10,065 nt of DNA from DATILI01 sp035476635. GTDB lineage: Bacteria; Pseudomonadota; Gammaproteobacteria; Burkholderiales; Burkholderiaceae_C. Made by a program: the position numbers and the translations under genes. Of this stretch, positions 1-8,289 are shown piece by piece; the first letter of the stretch is position 1; each line of letters begins with the position of its first letter. The notes beneath the pieces are model-generated. The model was not told where the DNA came from, did not search any database, and saw only the letters and a program-made list of their open reading frames with translations. The stretch is taken from NCBI GenBank assembly GCA_035476635.1, contig DATILI010000010.1, forward strand, positions 1 to 10,065, given 5' to 3'.

Positions 1-136
1 TCGCCAGGCGGTCGATTTCCTTGGTGGTGACCCCCACTTTCACGAACGGTGTGAGGTAGTCGAGAACCTCGGAGGCCAGCTTGCAGGCGGCGCGCATGCC
101 CTGGATGCCTGCCGCGTCTTTGTACGTAATGCTCAT
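1..136 (-). CDS. map: Methionine aminopeptidase, type I, N-terminal fragment (runs off left edge)
   Basis: Reading the reverse strand from the ATG at 136 gives 45 codons that begin MSITYKDAAGIQGMRAACKL and continue to a VKVGVTTKEIDRLA segment at residues 33-45. This is the N-terminal helix region of type I methionine aminopeptidases, which typically read MRxAxxLAxEVLD followed by VxPGVTTxELD. The enzyme removes the initiator methionine from nascent cytoplasmic proteins, using a divalent metal pair. The metal ligands (Asp, Asp, His, Glu, Glu) lie further on and are outside the window, so activity cannot be judged. A GGGGG run five to seven bases upstream of the ATG could serve as ribosome binding site. 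A GATAAT at 144-149 (reverse strand) resembles a -10 box but has no good -35 partner and sits very close to the start. The gene is divergent from purL. Many Burkholderiales carry more than one map copy, so this may be a paralogue. Confidence 0.85.
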   Translation of the reverse strand, partial: MSITYKDAAGIQGMRAACKLASEVLDYLTPFVKVGVTTKEIDRLA

Positions 137-270
137 GCCCCCGATTATCTCAGGCAGCCATGGGTCCAGTGTTCTTGCCGGTAAAATCCCATGTTTGAGC
201 GGGTCGCCCCAGTCAGCGGCGGCCCGTGTGCTTCAAGCCAATCCGGTATCCATCCATCTAGGCCACCACA
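137..270. promoter_or_regulatory. Divergent intergenic region between map and purL
   Basis: This 134-base gap must hold the promoters for both divergent genes. On the plus strand TAAAAT at 182-187 is the best -10 candidate for purL, but no TTGACA-like box lies 16-18 bases upstream, so the assignment is weak. On the minus strand GATAAT at 149-144 is the best -10 for map and has the same weakness. I see no purine riboswitch-like fold and no clear operator palindrome. The function as a divergent promoter region follows from gene arrangement; the individual boxes are guesses. Confidence 0.35.
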
Positions 271-3200
271 GTGACCCTGCACATCACCCAGTTCGAGGGC
301 GGCAATGCCCTCAGCGAATTCCGCGTTCAACAACTCCTTCCGCGCCTGCAAGCCGTACACGACAAGATCAGCGGCATTGCCGCGCGTTTTGTGCACCTGG
401 TGGCCAGCAACAGCGCGCCGGCCGATGCCGAAAAAACCCAGCTCGCCGCGCTGTTGACCTATGGCGACCCCTACGCCGGCACCTACGCCGGCCTTGGCGA
501 GGGCGAGCTGATCGTGGTCACGCCGCGCTTCGGAACCGTGTCGCCCTGGGCTTCCAAGGCCACCGACATTGCCCACAACTGCGGCATCGCCCTGAAGCGG
601 GTGGAGCGCATCACCGAGTACCGCGTCACGCTGAAATCAGGCCTCCTGGGCAAGGCGGCGCTGACCGCTGCCCAGCGCGACCAGATCGCGGCCTTGCTGC
701 ACGACCGCATGACCGAATCGGTGATGTTCGAGCGTGGGCAGGCGCTGGGCTTGTTCACCGAGCTGCAAGCCGCACCGATGGCGTATGTGGACGTGCTGCA
801 AGGCGGCCGCGCCGCACTTGAAGCCGCCAACACGCAATTTGGCCTGGCCCTGGCGGATGACGAGATCGACTACCTGGTCAATGCCTTCCAGGGCCTGAAG
901 CGCAACCCGAGCGACGTGGAGCTGATGATGTTCGCCCAGGCCAACAGCGAGCACTGCCGCCACAAGATCTTCAATGCCTCGTTCACCATCGACGGCGTGG
1001 CGCAGGAACAGAGCATGTTCGGCATGATCCGCAACACGCACCAGTTGAACCCGCAGCACACGGTGGTCGCGTACTCGGACAACGCCTCGGTCATGGAAGG
1101 CTCGAAGATCGAGCGCTTCCTGGCCAGGTCGAACGGAAGTACCCATGAGGCGGATGGCGGCTATCAGAAGACGGACGCCACCGCGCATGTCCTGATGAAG
1201 GTCGAAACCCACAACCATCCGACCGCGATCTCGCCATTCCCCGGCGCCTCCACCGGCGCGGGCGGGGAAATTCGCGACGAGGGTGCCACCGGCCGTGGCT
1301 CGCGCCCCAAGGCCGGCCTGACCGGCTTCACTGTGTCCAAGCTGTGGGGCGGCTGGTCGGACCAGCCGGGCGGCAAGCCCGAGCACATCGCCAGCCCGCT
1401 GCAGATCATGACCGAAGGCCCGCTGGGCGGCGCGGCCTTCAACAACGAGTTCGGCCGGCCTAATTTGCTGGGCTATTTCCGCGAGTACGAGCAGCCGGCA
1501 AGGTCTGAAACCGACACCGTGCTGCGCGGCTACCACAAGCCCATCATGATCGCGGGCGGCCTGGGCACCATCGACGCCGGCCTCACGCAGAAGATCGAAT
1601 TTCCGGCCGGCGCCTTGCTGATCCAGCTCGGCGGCCCCGGCATGCGCATCGGCATGGGTGGCAGTGCCGCAAGCTCCATGGCCACGGGCGCCAATGCGGC
1701 GGAGCTGGACTTTGACTCGGTGCAGCGCGGCAACCCCGAGATCGAGCGGCGCGCGCAGGAGGTCATCAACCATTGCTGGGCCGAGGGCGAGAAGAACCCC
1801 ATCCTGGCGATCCACGACGTGGGCGCGGGCGGCCTTTCCAATGCCTTCCCCGAGTTGACCAATGACGCCGGCCGCGGCGCGCGCTTTGACCTGGCGCAGG
1901 TGCCGCTCGAGGAATCGGGCCTGGCGCCCAAGGAAATCTGGTGCAACGAAAGCCAGGAGCGCTATGTGATGGCGATCGCGCCCGAATCGCTGGCGCAGTT
2001 CAAGGCGTTTTGCGAGCGCGAACGCTGCCCGTTCTCCGTGGTCGGCGTGGCGACCGAAGAGCGCCAGTTGCTGGTCGCGCAGGAGGGAGCGGCCAGCCCG
2101 GTCGACATGCCCATGAATGTGCTGCTGGGCAAGCCACCGAAGATGCACCGCGACGTCAAGACCATCGCGCGCCAATTCAAGCCGGTGGACCTGACCAAGG
2201 TCGCCCTGCAGGATGCCGCCATCCAGGTGCTGAGCCACCCCACGGTTGCATCGAAGCGCTTTCTCATCACCATCGGCGACCGCACTGTAGGCGGCCTGAG
2301 CCATCGCGACCAGATGGTCGGCCCGTGGCAGGTGCCGGTGGCCGACTGTGCCGTGACCCTGGCCGACTACAAGGGCTTTGCCGGCGAGGCCATGAGCATG
2401 GGTGAGCGCACGCCGCTGGCCGTGATCGACGCGCCGGCCTCCGGCCGCATGGCCGTGGCCGAGGCAATCACCAACCTGCTGGCCGCACCAATTGAGTTGC
2501 CCAGGGTCAAGCTTTCGGCCAACTGGATGGCCGCCTGCGGCGAACCGGGAGAAGACGCGGCGTTGTATGAGACCGTCAAGGCCGTGGGCATGGCGCTGTG
2601 CCCTGCGCTCGGTATTTCCATTCCCGTGGGCAAGGACAGCCTGTCGATGCGCACGCAATGGCAGGACGGCGCGGACAGGAAGAAGGTCACCTCGCCCGTC
2701 AGCCTGATCGTGACCGCCTTCGCCACATTGGCCGATGTGCGCAGCACGCTCACGCCGCAGCTTGATGCCACCGAAGACGACACCACGCTGCTGCTGATCG
2801 ACCTTGGCAAGGGCCGCAACCGCATGGGCGGCAGCATCCTGGCCCAGGCGCTGGGGCAGGTGGGCGACAGCGCACCCGACCTGGACGACCCGCAGGATCT
2901 GGTGAACCTCGTCAACGCCGTCAACGCACTGCGTACCCAGGGCAAGCTGCTGGCCTACCACGACCGCAGCGATGGCGGCCTGTTTGCGGCGGTGTGCGAA
3001 ATGGCGTTTGCCGGCCAGGTCGGCGTGGCGCTCAATGTGGACATGCTGGTGGTGGAGGGCGACGGCATCTCCGACAGCCGCATGGACACGGGCGACGCCA
3101 AGAACTGGGCAGGGCAGGTCGGCGCGCGGCGCGAAGAACTTACGCTCAAGGCCTTGTTCAGCGAAGAGCTGGGCGTGGTGCTGCAGGTGCGCACGGCCGA

Positions 3201-4293
3201 TCGCAACGAGGTCATGCAGACCCTGCGCGCGCATGACTTGTCCAGGTTCAGCCACTTCGTCGGAAAGACACGCCCGGCTTCGTCCACGCTCGAATCCGGC
3301 AAGGGCGAGATCCAGGTCTGGCGCGACACCAAGGCGGTGTTCAGCGCCAAGCTGGTCGATTTGCATCAGGTCTGGGACAGCGTCAGCTGGAAGATCTGCC
3401 AGCAGCGCGACAACCCGGCCTGCGCCGATGCCGAGCATGCCGCAACCGGCGACCCGGCCGACCCCGGCCTGCATGCCGTGCTCAGTTTCGACCCGGCCGA
3501 GAATGTGGCCGCGCCTTACCTGAACCTGGCTCGGCCCAAGGTGGCCATCCTGCGCGAGCAGGGCGTCAATTCCCATGTGGAGATGGCCTATACCTTTACC
3601 GAGGCCGGCTTCGAAGCCTACGACGTGCATATGACCGACCTGCAAACCGGCCGCGCCAACCTGGCCGATTTCAAGGGCGTCGTGGCCTGCGGTGGCTTCA
3701 GCTATGGCGACACCCTGGGGGCCGGCATCGGCTGGGCCCGCAGCATTACCTTCAATCCGGTCCTGGCCGACCAGTTCAAGGCCTTTTTCGGCCGCGCCGA
3801 CACCTTCGGCCTGGGCGTATGCAACGGCTGCCAGATGTTCGCCGAGCTGGCCGACATCATTCCCGGCGCATCAGACTGGCCGCGCTTCACGACCAACCGC
3901 AGCGAACGTTTCGAGGCGCGGCTGTCGATGATGGAAGTGCTGGAGTCGCCCAGCCTGTTCTTCAGGGGCATGGCCGGCAGCCGGCTGCCGATCGCCGTGG
4001 CGCATGGCGAGGGCTATGCCAACTTCGCCTACCGCGGCGACCAGGGCAAGGTCATTGCCGCGGCGCGGTTCACCGACAACCATGGCAAGGCCACAGAGGC
4101 CTATCCGTTCAATCCGAATGGCAGCCCGGGCGGCCTGACCGCGGTGACCACCGCCGATGGGCGCTTCAGCGCCTTGATGCCGCATCCGGAGCGCGTGTTC
4201 CGCAACATCCAGATGAGCTGGACGGATGGCGATGCCAGCGCGCACAGCCCCTGGATGCGCTTGTGGCAAAACGCGCGGAAATGGGTGGGCTAA
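271..4293 (+). CDS. purL: Phosphoribosylformylglycinamidine synthase (FGAM synthase), large single-chain form
   Basis: PurL catalyses step four of de novo purine synthesis in the cytoplasm: FGAR + glutamine + ATP to FGAM + glutamate. At 1340 residues this is the fused Gram-negative form, complete and without visible frame breaks. In order one sees a PurS-like N-terminal domain (about 1-160), the FGAM synthetase core with FAQANSEHCRHK at 221-232 and the substrate-binding ETHNHP at 312-317, a second ATP-cone half with GIPVGKDSLSMR-like sequence (read here as SIPVGKDSLSM) near 785-795, and a class I glutaminase domain from about 1090. In the glutaminase GVCNGCQ places the nucleophile at Cys1184, with His1305 and Glu1307 in PHPERVF completing the triad. 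The start is a GTG at 271; it gives the usual Burkholderiales N-terminus, although the upstream TAGG is a poor Shine-Dalgarno. The gene is monocistronic, ending four bases before a strong terminator. Confidence 0.97.
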   Translation: MTLHITQFEGGNALSEFRVQQLLPRLQAVHDKISGIAARFVHLVASNSAPADAEKTQLAALLTYGDPYAGTYAGLGEGELIVVTPRFGTVSPWASKATDIAHNCGIALKRVERITEYRVTLKSGLLGKAALTAAQRDQIAALLHDRMTESVMFERGQALGLFTELQAAPMAYVDVLQGGRAALEAANTQFGLALADDEIDYLVNAFQGLKRNPSDVELMMFAQANSEHCRHKIFNASFTIDGVAQEQSMFGMIRNTHQLNPQHTVVAYSDNASVMEGSKIERFLARSNGSTHEADGGYQKTDATAHVLMKVETHNHPTAISPFPGASTGAGGEIRDEGATGRGSRPKAGLTGFTVSKLWGGWSDQPGGKPEHIASPLQIMTEGPLGGAAFNNEFGRPNLLGYFREYEQPARSETDTVLRGYHKPIMIAGGLGTIDAGLTQKIEFPAGALLIQLGGPGMRIGMGGSAASSMATGANAAELDFDSVQRGNPEIERRAQEVINHCWAEGEKNPILAIHDVGAGGLSNAFPELTNDAGRGARFDLAQVPLEESGLAPKEIWCNESQERYVMAIAPESLAQFKAFCERERCPFSVVGVATEERQLLVAQEGAASPVDMPMNVLLGKPPKMHRDVKTIARQFKPVDLTKVALQDAAIQVLSHPTVASKRFLITIGDRTVGGLSHRDQMVGPWQVPVADCAVTLADYKGFAGEAMSMGERTPLAVIDAPASGRMAVAEAITNLLAAPIELPRVKLSANWMAACGEPGEDAALYETVKAVGMALCPALGISIPVGKDSLSMRTQWQDGADRKKVTSPVSLIVTAFATLADVRSTLTPQLDATEDDTTLLLIDLGKGRNRMGGSILAQALGQVGDSAPDLDDPQDLVNLVNAVNALRTQGKLLAYHDRSDGGLFAAVCEMAFAGQVGVALNVDMLVVEGDGISDSRMDTGDAKNWAGQVGARREELTLKALFSEELGVVLQVRTADRNEVMQTLRAHDLSRFSHFVGKTRPASSTLESGKGEIQVWRDTKAVFSAKLVDLHQVWDSVSWKICQQRDNPACADAEHAATGDPADPGLHAVLSFDPAENVAAPYLNLARPKVAILREQGVNSHVEMAYTFTEAGFEAYDVHMTDLQTGRANLADFKGVVACGGFSYGDTLGAGIGWARSITFNPVLADQFKAFFGRADTFGLGVCNGCQMFAELADIIPGASDWPRFTTNRSERFEARLSMMEVLESPSLFFRGMAGSRLPIAVAHGEGYANFAYRGDQGKVIAAARFTDNHGKATEAYPFNPNGSPGGLTAVTTADGRFSALMPHPERVFRNIQMSWTDGDASAHSPWMRLWQNARKWVG

Positions 4294-4297
4294 AAAC

Positions 4298-4328
4298 AAA
4301 AAAGGCACCGAACATCGGTGCCTTTTTT
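4298..4328. terminator. Bidirectional intrinsic terminator shared by purL and the convergent PEP-CTERM gene
   Basis: GGCACCGA (4304-4311) pairs perfectly with TCGGTGCC (4315-4322) around a three-base loop. Six As precede the stem and six Ts follow it, so on either strand the hairpin is followed by a U-run. It begins four bases after the purL stop and lies 20 bases beyond the stop of the minus-strand gene. It is therefore placed to stop transcription from both sides. Confidence 0.93.
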
Positions 4329-4348
4329 GGGAGCTGACGCAGCCTGGT

Positions 4349-5155
4349 TCAGGACGCCTTGGCCTTGCGGCGACGCGCTGCGGCCAAGCCGATGGCTGCA
4401 AGACCGAACAGGGCCAGCGAGCCGGGCTCTGCAACGGTGGTAGGAGTGCCGGATACCTTCAGGACCTTGAAAGCATCGAAGAAATTGTCCTGGCTGCCGC
4501 CATTGAGCGTATTGCCATAGTAGGACGAGTTGTATGCACTCACGAGCCAGTAGCTTGAGAACGTGGTGGCCGCTGCAACAAGGGCCGTGTTGCCCGTGAG
4601 CAAGCCCACGTTGGCGTAATTTCCGATCAGCGTCCAGCCAGCGGAGTTCGGCGCGGCGCCAGCCAGGCTTCCGGGGGCTCCAGCGCCGGTCCACGCCAGC
4701 ACGGACAGGTCTGAATCCTTGTACGCGCCGCTTGAAGTGCCGGTAGCGTTGTCCGAACCGTTCCAGCCAATTTTCACCGAGCTCAAGCTGGTGGCTGTCG
4801 TGAAGGTGAACAGGATGGCATCGGTGCCGTATTTGTTGTCAGTTGCGTGGGGGCCGGTGGCCCCGGGGTCTTCATTGGACCCAACGACGCCCAGACCGAA
4901 GCTACCCCAGTCGTAGACCTTTGCGGTATGGAACAAATTGTCGGAAGTTGTGGCGCCCACACTGCCAGTGGCCGTGGACCAGCCGCTGATGGACAGGCCG
5001 CTGCCGCAGCTGCCTGTGGCAACGCTATTGCCGTCGGAGGTGCACAGGGCATCCAGATCCCAGTCGGCCGCCGTGGCCGGCAATGCCATGGCCAGCAAGG
5101 CGCAAGCGGCGAGCAGGTGAAGCTGGTGGTTTGATCGCGAGCGGATGCTTTTCAT
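4349..5155 (-). CDS. PEP-CTERM sorting-domain protein, XDP1-like exosortase-dependent surface protein
   Basis: The protein has 268 residues. A Sec signal peptide (MKSIRSRS start, hydrophobic stretch about 12-26, cleavage predicted after Ala29 in ATA/AD) is followed by a Ser/Thr/Gly/Asn-rich, Lys-poor body. The C-terminus carries VAEPGSL (241-247), a hydrophobic helix and RRRK (261-264), the layout recognised and cleaved by exosortase EpsH/XrtA. The body, with GTDAILFTF, SVKIGWNGSD, SDLSVLAWTG, GWTLIGNY, SSYWLVSAYNS and DAFKVLKVSGTP, resembles the family named exosortase-dependent surface protein XDP1; this assignment is from memory of the family. Cys38 and Cys50 could form a disulfide. Start choice: the ATG at 5155 has GAGG eight bases upstream and begins a normal signal peptide; an in-frame ATG at 5188 has no Shine-Dalgarno. 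The gene has its own sigma-54 promoter and is likely monocistronic. Such proteins are exported and linked to extracellular matrix or floc formation. Confidence 0.88.
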   Translation of the reverse strand: MKSIRSRSNHQLHLLAACALLAMALPATAADWDLDALCTSDGNSVATGSCGSGLSISGWSTATGSVGATTSDNLFHTAKVYDWGSFGLGVVGSNEDPGATGPHATDNKYGTDAILFTFTTATSLSSVKIGWNGSDNATGTSSGAYKDSDLSVLAWTGAGAPGSLAGAAPNSAGWTLIGNYANVGLLTGNTALVAAATTFSSYWLVSAYNSSYYGNTLNGGSQDNFFDAFKVLKVSGTPTTVAEPGSLALFGLAAIGLAAARRRKAKAS

Positions 5156-5225
5156 ATAGGGGACCTCAACTTGCGGTGCGCTGGGCATTTGCGTTGTGGA
5201 CGATACAGTTGTTTCGTATGGTTAC

Positions 5226-5242
5226 AAGCGAATTTCGTGCCA
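5226..5242 (-). promoter_or_regulatory. Sigma-54 (RpoN) -24/-12 promoter of the PEP-CTERM gene
   Basis: The minus strand reads TGGCACGAAATTCGCTT. Against the consensus TGGCACG-N4-TTGCWT it differs only at the second T of the -12 element (C here). The invariant GG and GC pairs have the correct ten-base separation. Transcription would start near 5214-5217, giving a leader of about 60 bases before the ATG at 5155. Known work on floc-forming bacteria links PEP-CTERM gene expression to RpoN with the PrsK-PrsR two-component system, which fits this site. Confidence 0.85.
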
Positions 5243-5304
5243 CTGTAACAAATTCCTTTCTATTCAACAATCTAGCCCGCTGCGGGTCTTGGGAATATTG
5301 GCGA

Positions 5305-5335
5305 GTGTAAGAAAAACCGACGCGCTGGGTTACAC
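5305..5335. repeat. Inverted repeat GTGTAA/TTACAC upstream of the sigma-54 promoter
   Basis: GTGTAA (5305-5310) and TTACAC (5330-5335) are six-base arms separated by 19 bases, about 60-95 bases upstream of the -24 element. That is the usual distance for an activator binding site of a sigma-54 promoter. The same stretch lies just past the stop of the TPR gene, and on the minus strand CGCTG (5342-5338) can pair with CAGCG (5327-5323) before a T5 run at 5316-5312. The region may thus also or instead act as a weak terminator for the TPR gene. Neither reading is strong. Confidence 0.3.
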
Positions 5336-5356
5336 AGCAGCGGCCCGTACCAAAGC

Positions 5357-8188
5357 TCACTTCAGTTCCGCAGCCAGCGCCTTGGCATCGGCAGACCATT
5401 CGCTTGACATGGAACTCTTGAGCACCGCAACCAACTCCTCCCGTGCCTCCGTCTTGCGCCCCGTGTGCGCCAACACCGCAGCCAGGTGGTAACGGATTTC
5501 AAGGTTTGCCGGCTCTCGCAGGCGCGCATCCCTCAGCAACTGCAGCGCCCGGTCGGTCTGCCCATGGCGATACAAGGCCCAACCCAGGGTATCAATGACC
5601 TTGGCATTGCCGGGTGCCGCAACATTGGCCTGTTCGGCACGTTTGATGGCTGCTTCGTTGTCCTTCAGGCGCAGCAGTACGTTGGCGAGGTTGTTCAGGG
5701 CCATGGCATCGTCTGGCGACACTTTCAGCAAGTCTTCATAGGCTCTTCGCGCCGAAGCAAGATTGCCGGCCCGGACATAGCCCTCAGCCAGGGCCTTTCG
5801 CACCAGGGTGTCATTGGGACGCGTCTTGATCCACTCGCTGCCCAGTTGCAGTCCCGCCTGGTTTCCAGTGGGGCCACCCATGGCACGGAACAGGCGCATC
5901 AGCGATTCGGTGGAAGGTTCGAGCTGGTGCGCGCGCCGATAGAGCTCCAGGGCAGCGGTGGCCTGGCCGCGCGCCCGCGCAACATCGCCCTGCAAGCTGT
6001 AGCCAATGGCGCGCTTGGGAATCTTGTCCACCACCTCCTTGGCACGTTTCTCCGCTTTGGCAAAGTCGCCCTGGCGCAATTCCACCTCGGCCAGCAGCGC
6101 GTTGGCCGGCAGGAAGTCGGGGCGGCCGGAGAGTGCCTTCTCCAGGCTGTAGGCCGCACCGGGGAGGTTGTTGGCGGCCATTTGAAGGGTGGCGATCTCG
6201 ACTTGGGCCGGTGCATTGAAGTCCGCGAACCGGGTTGCGCTGTTCAGGCTCGTCTTGGCACCCACGGCATCGGCATTGGCAAGCTGCGCCTTGCTATAGG
6301 CAATCAGCACGCCGACGTCGTCCGGCGCCTTGGCTGACAAGCGCTTGGCGGCCTCCAAGGCCGGGCTTGGCCGGCCCCCACGCAAATGAAGATCGACCAG
6401 GGCCAGGCCGGGCTTCAGATCGCGCGGGCCGGCCACGTCGGTGGCTTTTTCGAGCCAGCGCTGGGCCTCCGCCATCTGGCCTTGCCGGCCGGCGATCACC
6501 GCCATGTCAAACATCGCTTCGGTGTTCTTTTCGTCCGCTTTCAGCACGCCTTCGAGTCGGGCCGTCGCGGCGGCGTAGGACTTGCTCGCAATTTCGAGTT
6601 TCGCCAGGTTCAGCTTGGGCGCAAGCAGGCTGTCGTCCAATTTGCTGGCCTGCTCGAATGCGGCTTTTGCCTCGGCGATTTTCCCGGCCTGGCCTTGCGC
6701 CGTACCCAGCAAGTTGAAGAAACTCGGGTTGCCTGGCCGCAACTTCACCAGGCTCTGGGCAACACCGGCGGCCTTGGCCGCCTGGCCGCTGCGAAGATAC
6801 AGGGCGACCAGGGCCGCACCGGCGCGCGTTTGGTCCGGATCGCGCTTGTAGGCGGTCTCCAGCTCGGCTATGGCGTTGCCGGTTTGACCGCTGCCTATCA
6901 TGCTCAAGCCCAGCGTCGTGCGCAATTCAGGCGCGTCATTGGCCTTGAGCGCCTCTTGCATCAACGATGTCGCGCGCGCGTGCCGGCCCTGCGCCATGTG
7001 GGCGGAGGCCAAAAGCGCCATCGCTTGTGAATCGCCGGGCTGCGCCTTGATCAAGGTTTCCAGAACCTCAATGGCCCGCGCGATGTTGGATTCGCCCAGG
7101 TAGATCTGTGCCAACAGTTTGGATGCGGCGCTATTGCCGTGGGACCGCTGCAAAATTTCGAGATAAGGCTTGGCCTTCTCGCGTTCGTTCAATTCGAAAT
7201 GCGCGATGCCGTTGAGCATCAGCAATTGCGGCCGGTAGCGGATGAAGTCCAGCGGAACGGAATCGATGAGATTGGTGACTTCTCTCAATGCGGCGCGTGT
7301 GCCGGCTTCGTCGTTGTTGCGGCCAGCGAGCTGCGCTTTCAGGTACATCGCTCTTGGCTCGCCGGGTGCCAGCCGCAGGAGCTCGGTTACGTCGCTGTCG
7401 GCCTCCTTGAGCTTTCCGAAGTCAATCGACAGACCCGCGCGTGCAATGCGGGCCTCGAAGTGCGCCGGATTGGCCTGCAGCGCCCGGTCGTAGGCGGCAA
7501 GCGCAGCTTTGAGGTCTCCTTGTACGTGCAGGACCGAACCCTTCTGGTAAATCGCTTCCGGATGGCCGGGCGCCAGCGCCAAGGCCTTGTCGGCGGCTTC
7601 GCCGGCCTCGCGGAACTGCCGGATCCGCACACGCACCGGGATCTCGGCCAGCCAGGCGTCGACGGACGTTGAGTCAACCGCGCGCGCCTCTTCGATGGCC
7701 TTCAGCGCGGCGCGTGTTTCGCCAAGATCGGAAGAAGCCGCTGCGCGCAGCAACAACAACTGGGCCCGCACTCCCGCCGGAAGGCCGCCAGGCGCGAACT
7801 GCGGCTGCTCCAGCAGCAGCTTGTGCTTGCCCTGGGCGACAACGGATTGCGCCAGCGGAATGACGACTTCCGCGCGATTGACGCCCAGCCGCAAGGCTTC
7901 TGTGAATGCCACTTCCGCCGCACCGACCTCGCCGTTTTGCAGCAGCGCCTTGCCCAGCAGCATCTGCACTGGCAGCATGGTCCTGTCGATTTGCAGCGCA
8001 TTCTTGAGCTGGATGATGGCACCAGCCAGGTCGCGCTTTTCATAGCGTGCCAATGCATCTTCGTAGTAGCGCGCGGCTTTGGCGTCCTGCACGGCAAACG
8101 TGGGCGCGCTCAGGACGCAGAGCAGCGCGGCCAGGACTGCACCTCTGGCGTGGTGCTGGCCGCATTGGAATATCCGGGGAAGGGTCAT
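5357..8188 (-). CDS. prsT: PEP-CTERM system TPR-repeat protein, PrsT family
   Basis: This 943-residue exported protein consists almost entirely of tetratricopeptide repeats. A signal peptide (about 1-32, cleavage after TFA) is followed by the segment AARYYEDALARYEKRDLAGA and then IIQLKNALQIDR, the hallmark N-terminus of the PEP-CTERM-associated TPR family TIGR02917. Roughly twenty helix-pair units run to the end; clear ones are about 210-243, 831-862, 863-895 and 896-926. The family members I recall are lipoproteins, but here Cys24 is preceded by Leu-Leu, so there is no lipobox and the mature protein is probably soluble in the periplasm. PrsT is thought to act in PEP-CTERM protein handling or matrix export; its biochemical role is not established. 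The Shine-Dalgarno before the ATG is weak, but no other start precedes the signal peptide. It lies 101 bases downstream of the coiled-coil ORF with no good promoter between, so cotranscription is likely. No prsK, prsR or exosortase gene is adjacent. Confidence 0.85.
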   Translation of the reverse strand: MTLPRIFQCGQHHARGAVLAALLCVLSAPTFAVQDAKAARYYEDALARYEKRDLAGAIIQLKNALQIDRTMLPVQMLLGKALLQNGEVGAAEVAFTEALRLGVNRAEVVIPLAQSVVAQGKHKLLLEQPQFAPGGLPAGVRAQLLLLRAAASSDLGETRAALKAIEEARAVDSTSVDAWLAEIPVRVRIRQFREAGEAADKALALAPGHPEAIYQKGSVLHVQGDLKAALAAYDRALQANPAHFEARIARAGLSIDFGKLKEADSDVTELLRLAPGEPRAMYLKAQLAGRNNDEAGTRAALREVTNLIDSVPLDFIRYRPQLLMLNGIAHFELNEREKAKPYLEILQRSHGNSAASKLLAQIYLGESNIARAIEVLETLIKAQPGDSQAMALLASAHMAQGRHARATSLMQEALKANDAPELRTTLGLSMIGSGQTGNAIAELETAYKRDPDQTRAGAALVALYLRSGQAAKAAGVAQSLVKLRPGNPSFFNLLGTAQGQAGKIAEAKAAFEQASKLDDSLLAPKLNLAKLEIASKSYAAATARLEGVLKADEKNTEAMFDMAVIAGRQGQMAEAQRWLEKATDVAGPRDLKPGLALVDLHLRGGRPSPALEAAKRLSAKAPDDVGVLIAYSKAQLANADAVGAKTSLNSATRFADFNAPAQVEIATLQMAANNLPGAAYSLEKALSGRPDFLPANALLAEVELRQGDFAKAEKRAKEVVDKIPKRAIGYSLQGDVARARGQATAALELYRRAHQLEPSTESLMRLFRAMGGPTGNQAGLQLGSEWIKTRPNDTLVRKALAEGYVRAGNLASARRAYEDLLKVSPDDAMALNNLANVLLRLKDNEAAIKRAEQANVAAPGNAKVIDTLGWALYRHGQTDRALQLLRDARLREPANLEIRYHLAAVLAHTGRKTEAREELVAVLKSSMSSEWSADAKALAAELK

Positions 8189-8289
8189 ATCAGGATTCGG
8201 CCCTGGAGGGCAAGGAAGACCTGTTACGAATGGTAGCGTACAAACCCGCTGCTAATTGCCTTGCCTCGCGTCGGCACGCAAGGTGTGCC

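Noticed and set aside
81..821. A plus-strand open frame overlapping map and the start of purL
   Set aside because: It crosses the map start and overlaps conserved purL codons in another frame; the translation is low-complexity Arg/Ala-rich.
637..3645. A 1002-codon open frame on the minus strand opposite purL
   Set aside because: It lies wholly inside purL, whose protein is conserved end to end. The antisense translation is rich in His, Arg, Gly and Ala with no recognisable domain, as expected for the shadow of a GC-rich gene.
5156..5188. Alternative upstream start (ATG at 5188) for the PEP-CTERM protein
   Set aside because: It has no Shine-Dalgarno and would add eleven residues before a normal signal peptide. 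The ATG at 5155 has GAGG at eight bases.
5243..5356. A XylR/DmpR-type upstream activating sequence before the PEP-CTERM promoter
   Set aside because: I see no TTGATCAA-like palindromes in this stretch, so direct control by the neighbouring activator has no sequence support.
8189..8289. A sigma-54 promoter directly before prsT
   Set aside because: GGCAC-containing segments occur, but the GG-to-GC spacing is off by one or two bases in each case, so none is acceptable.
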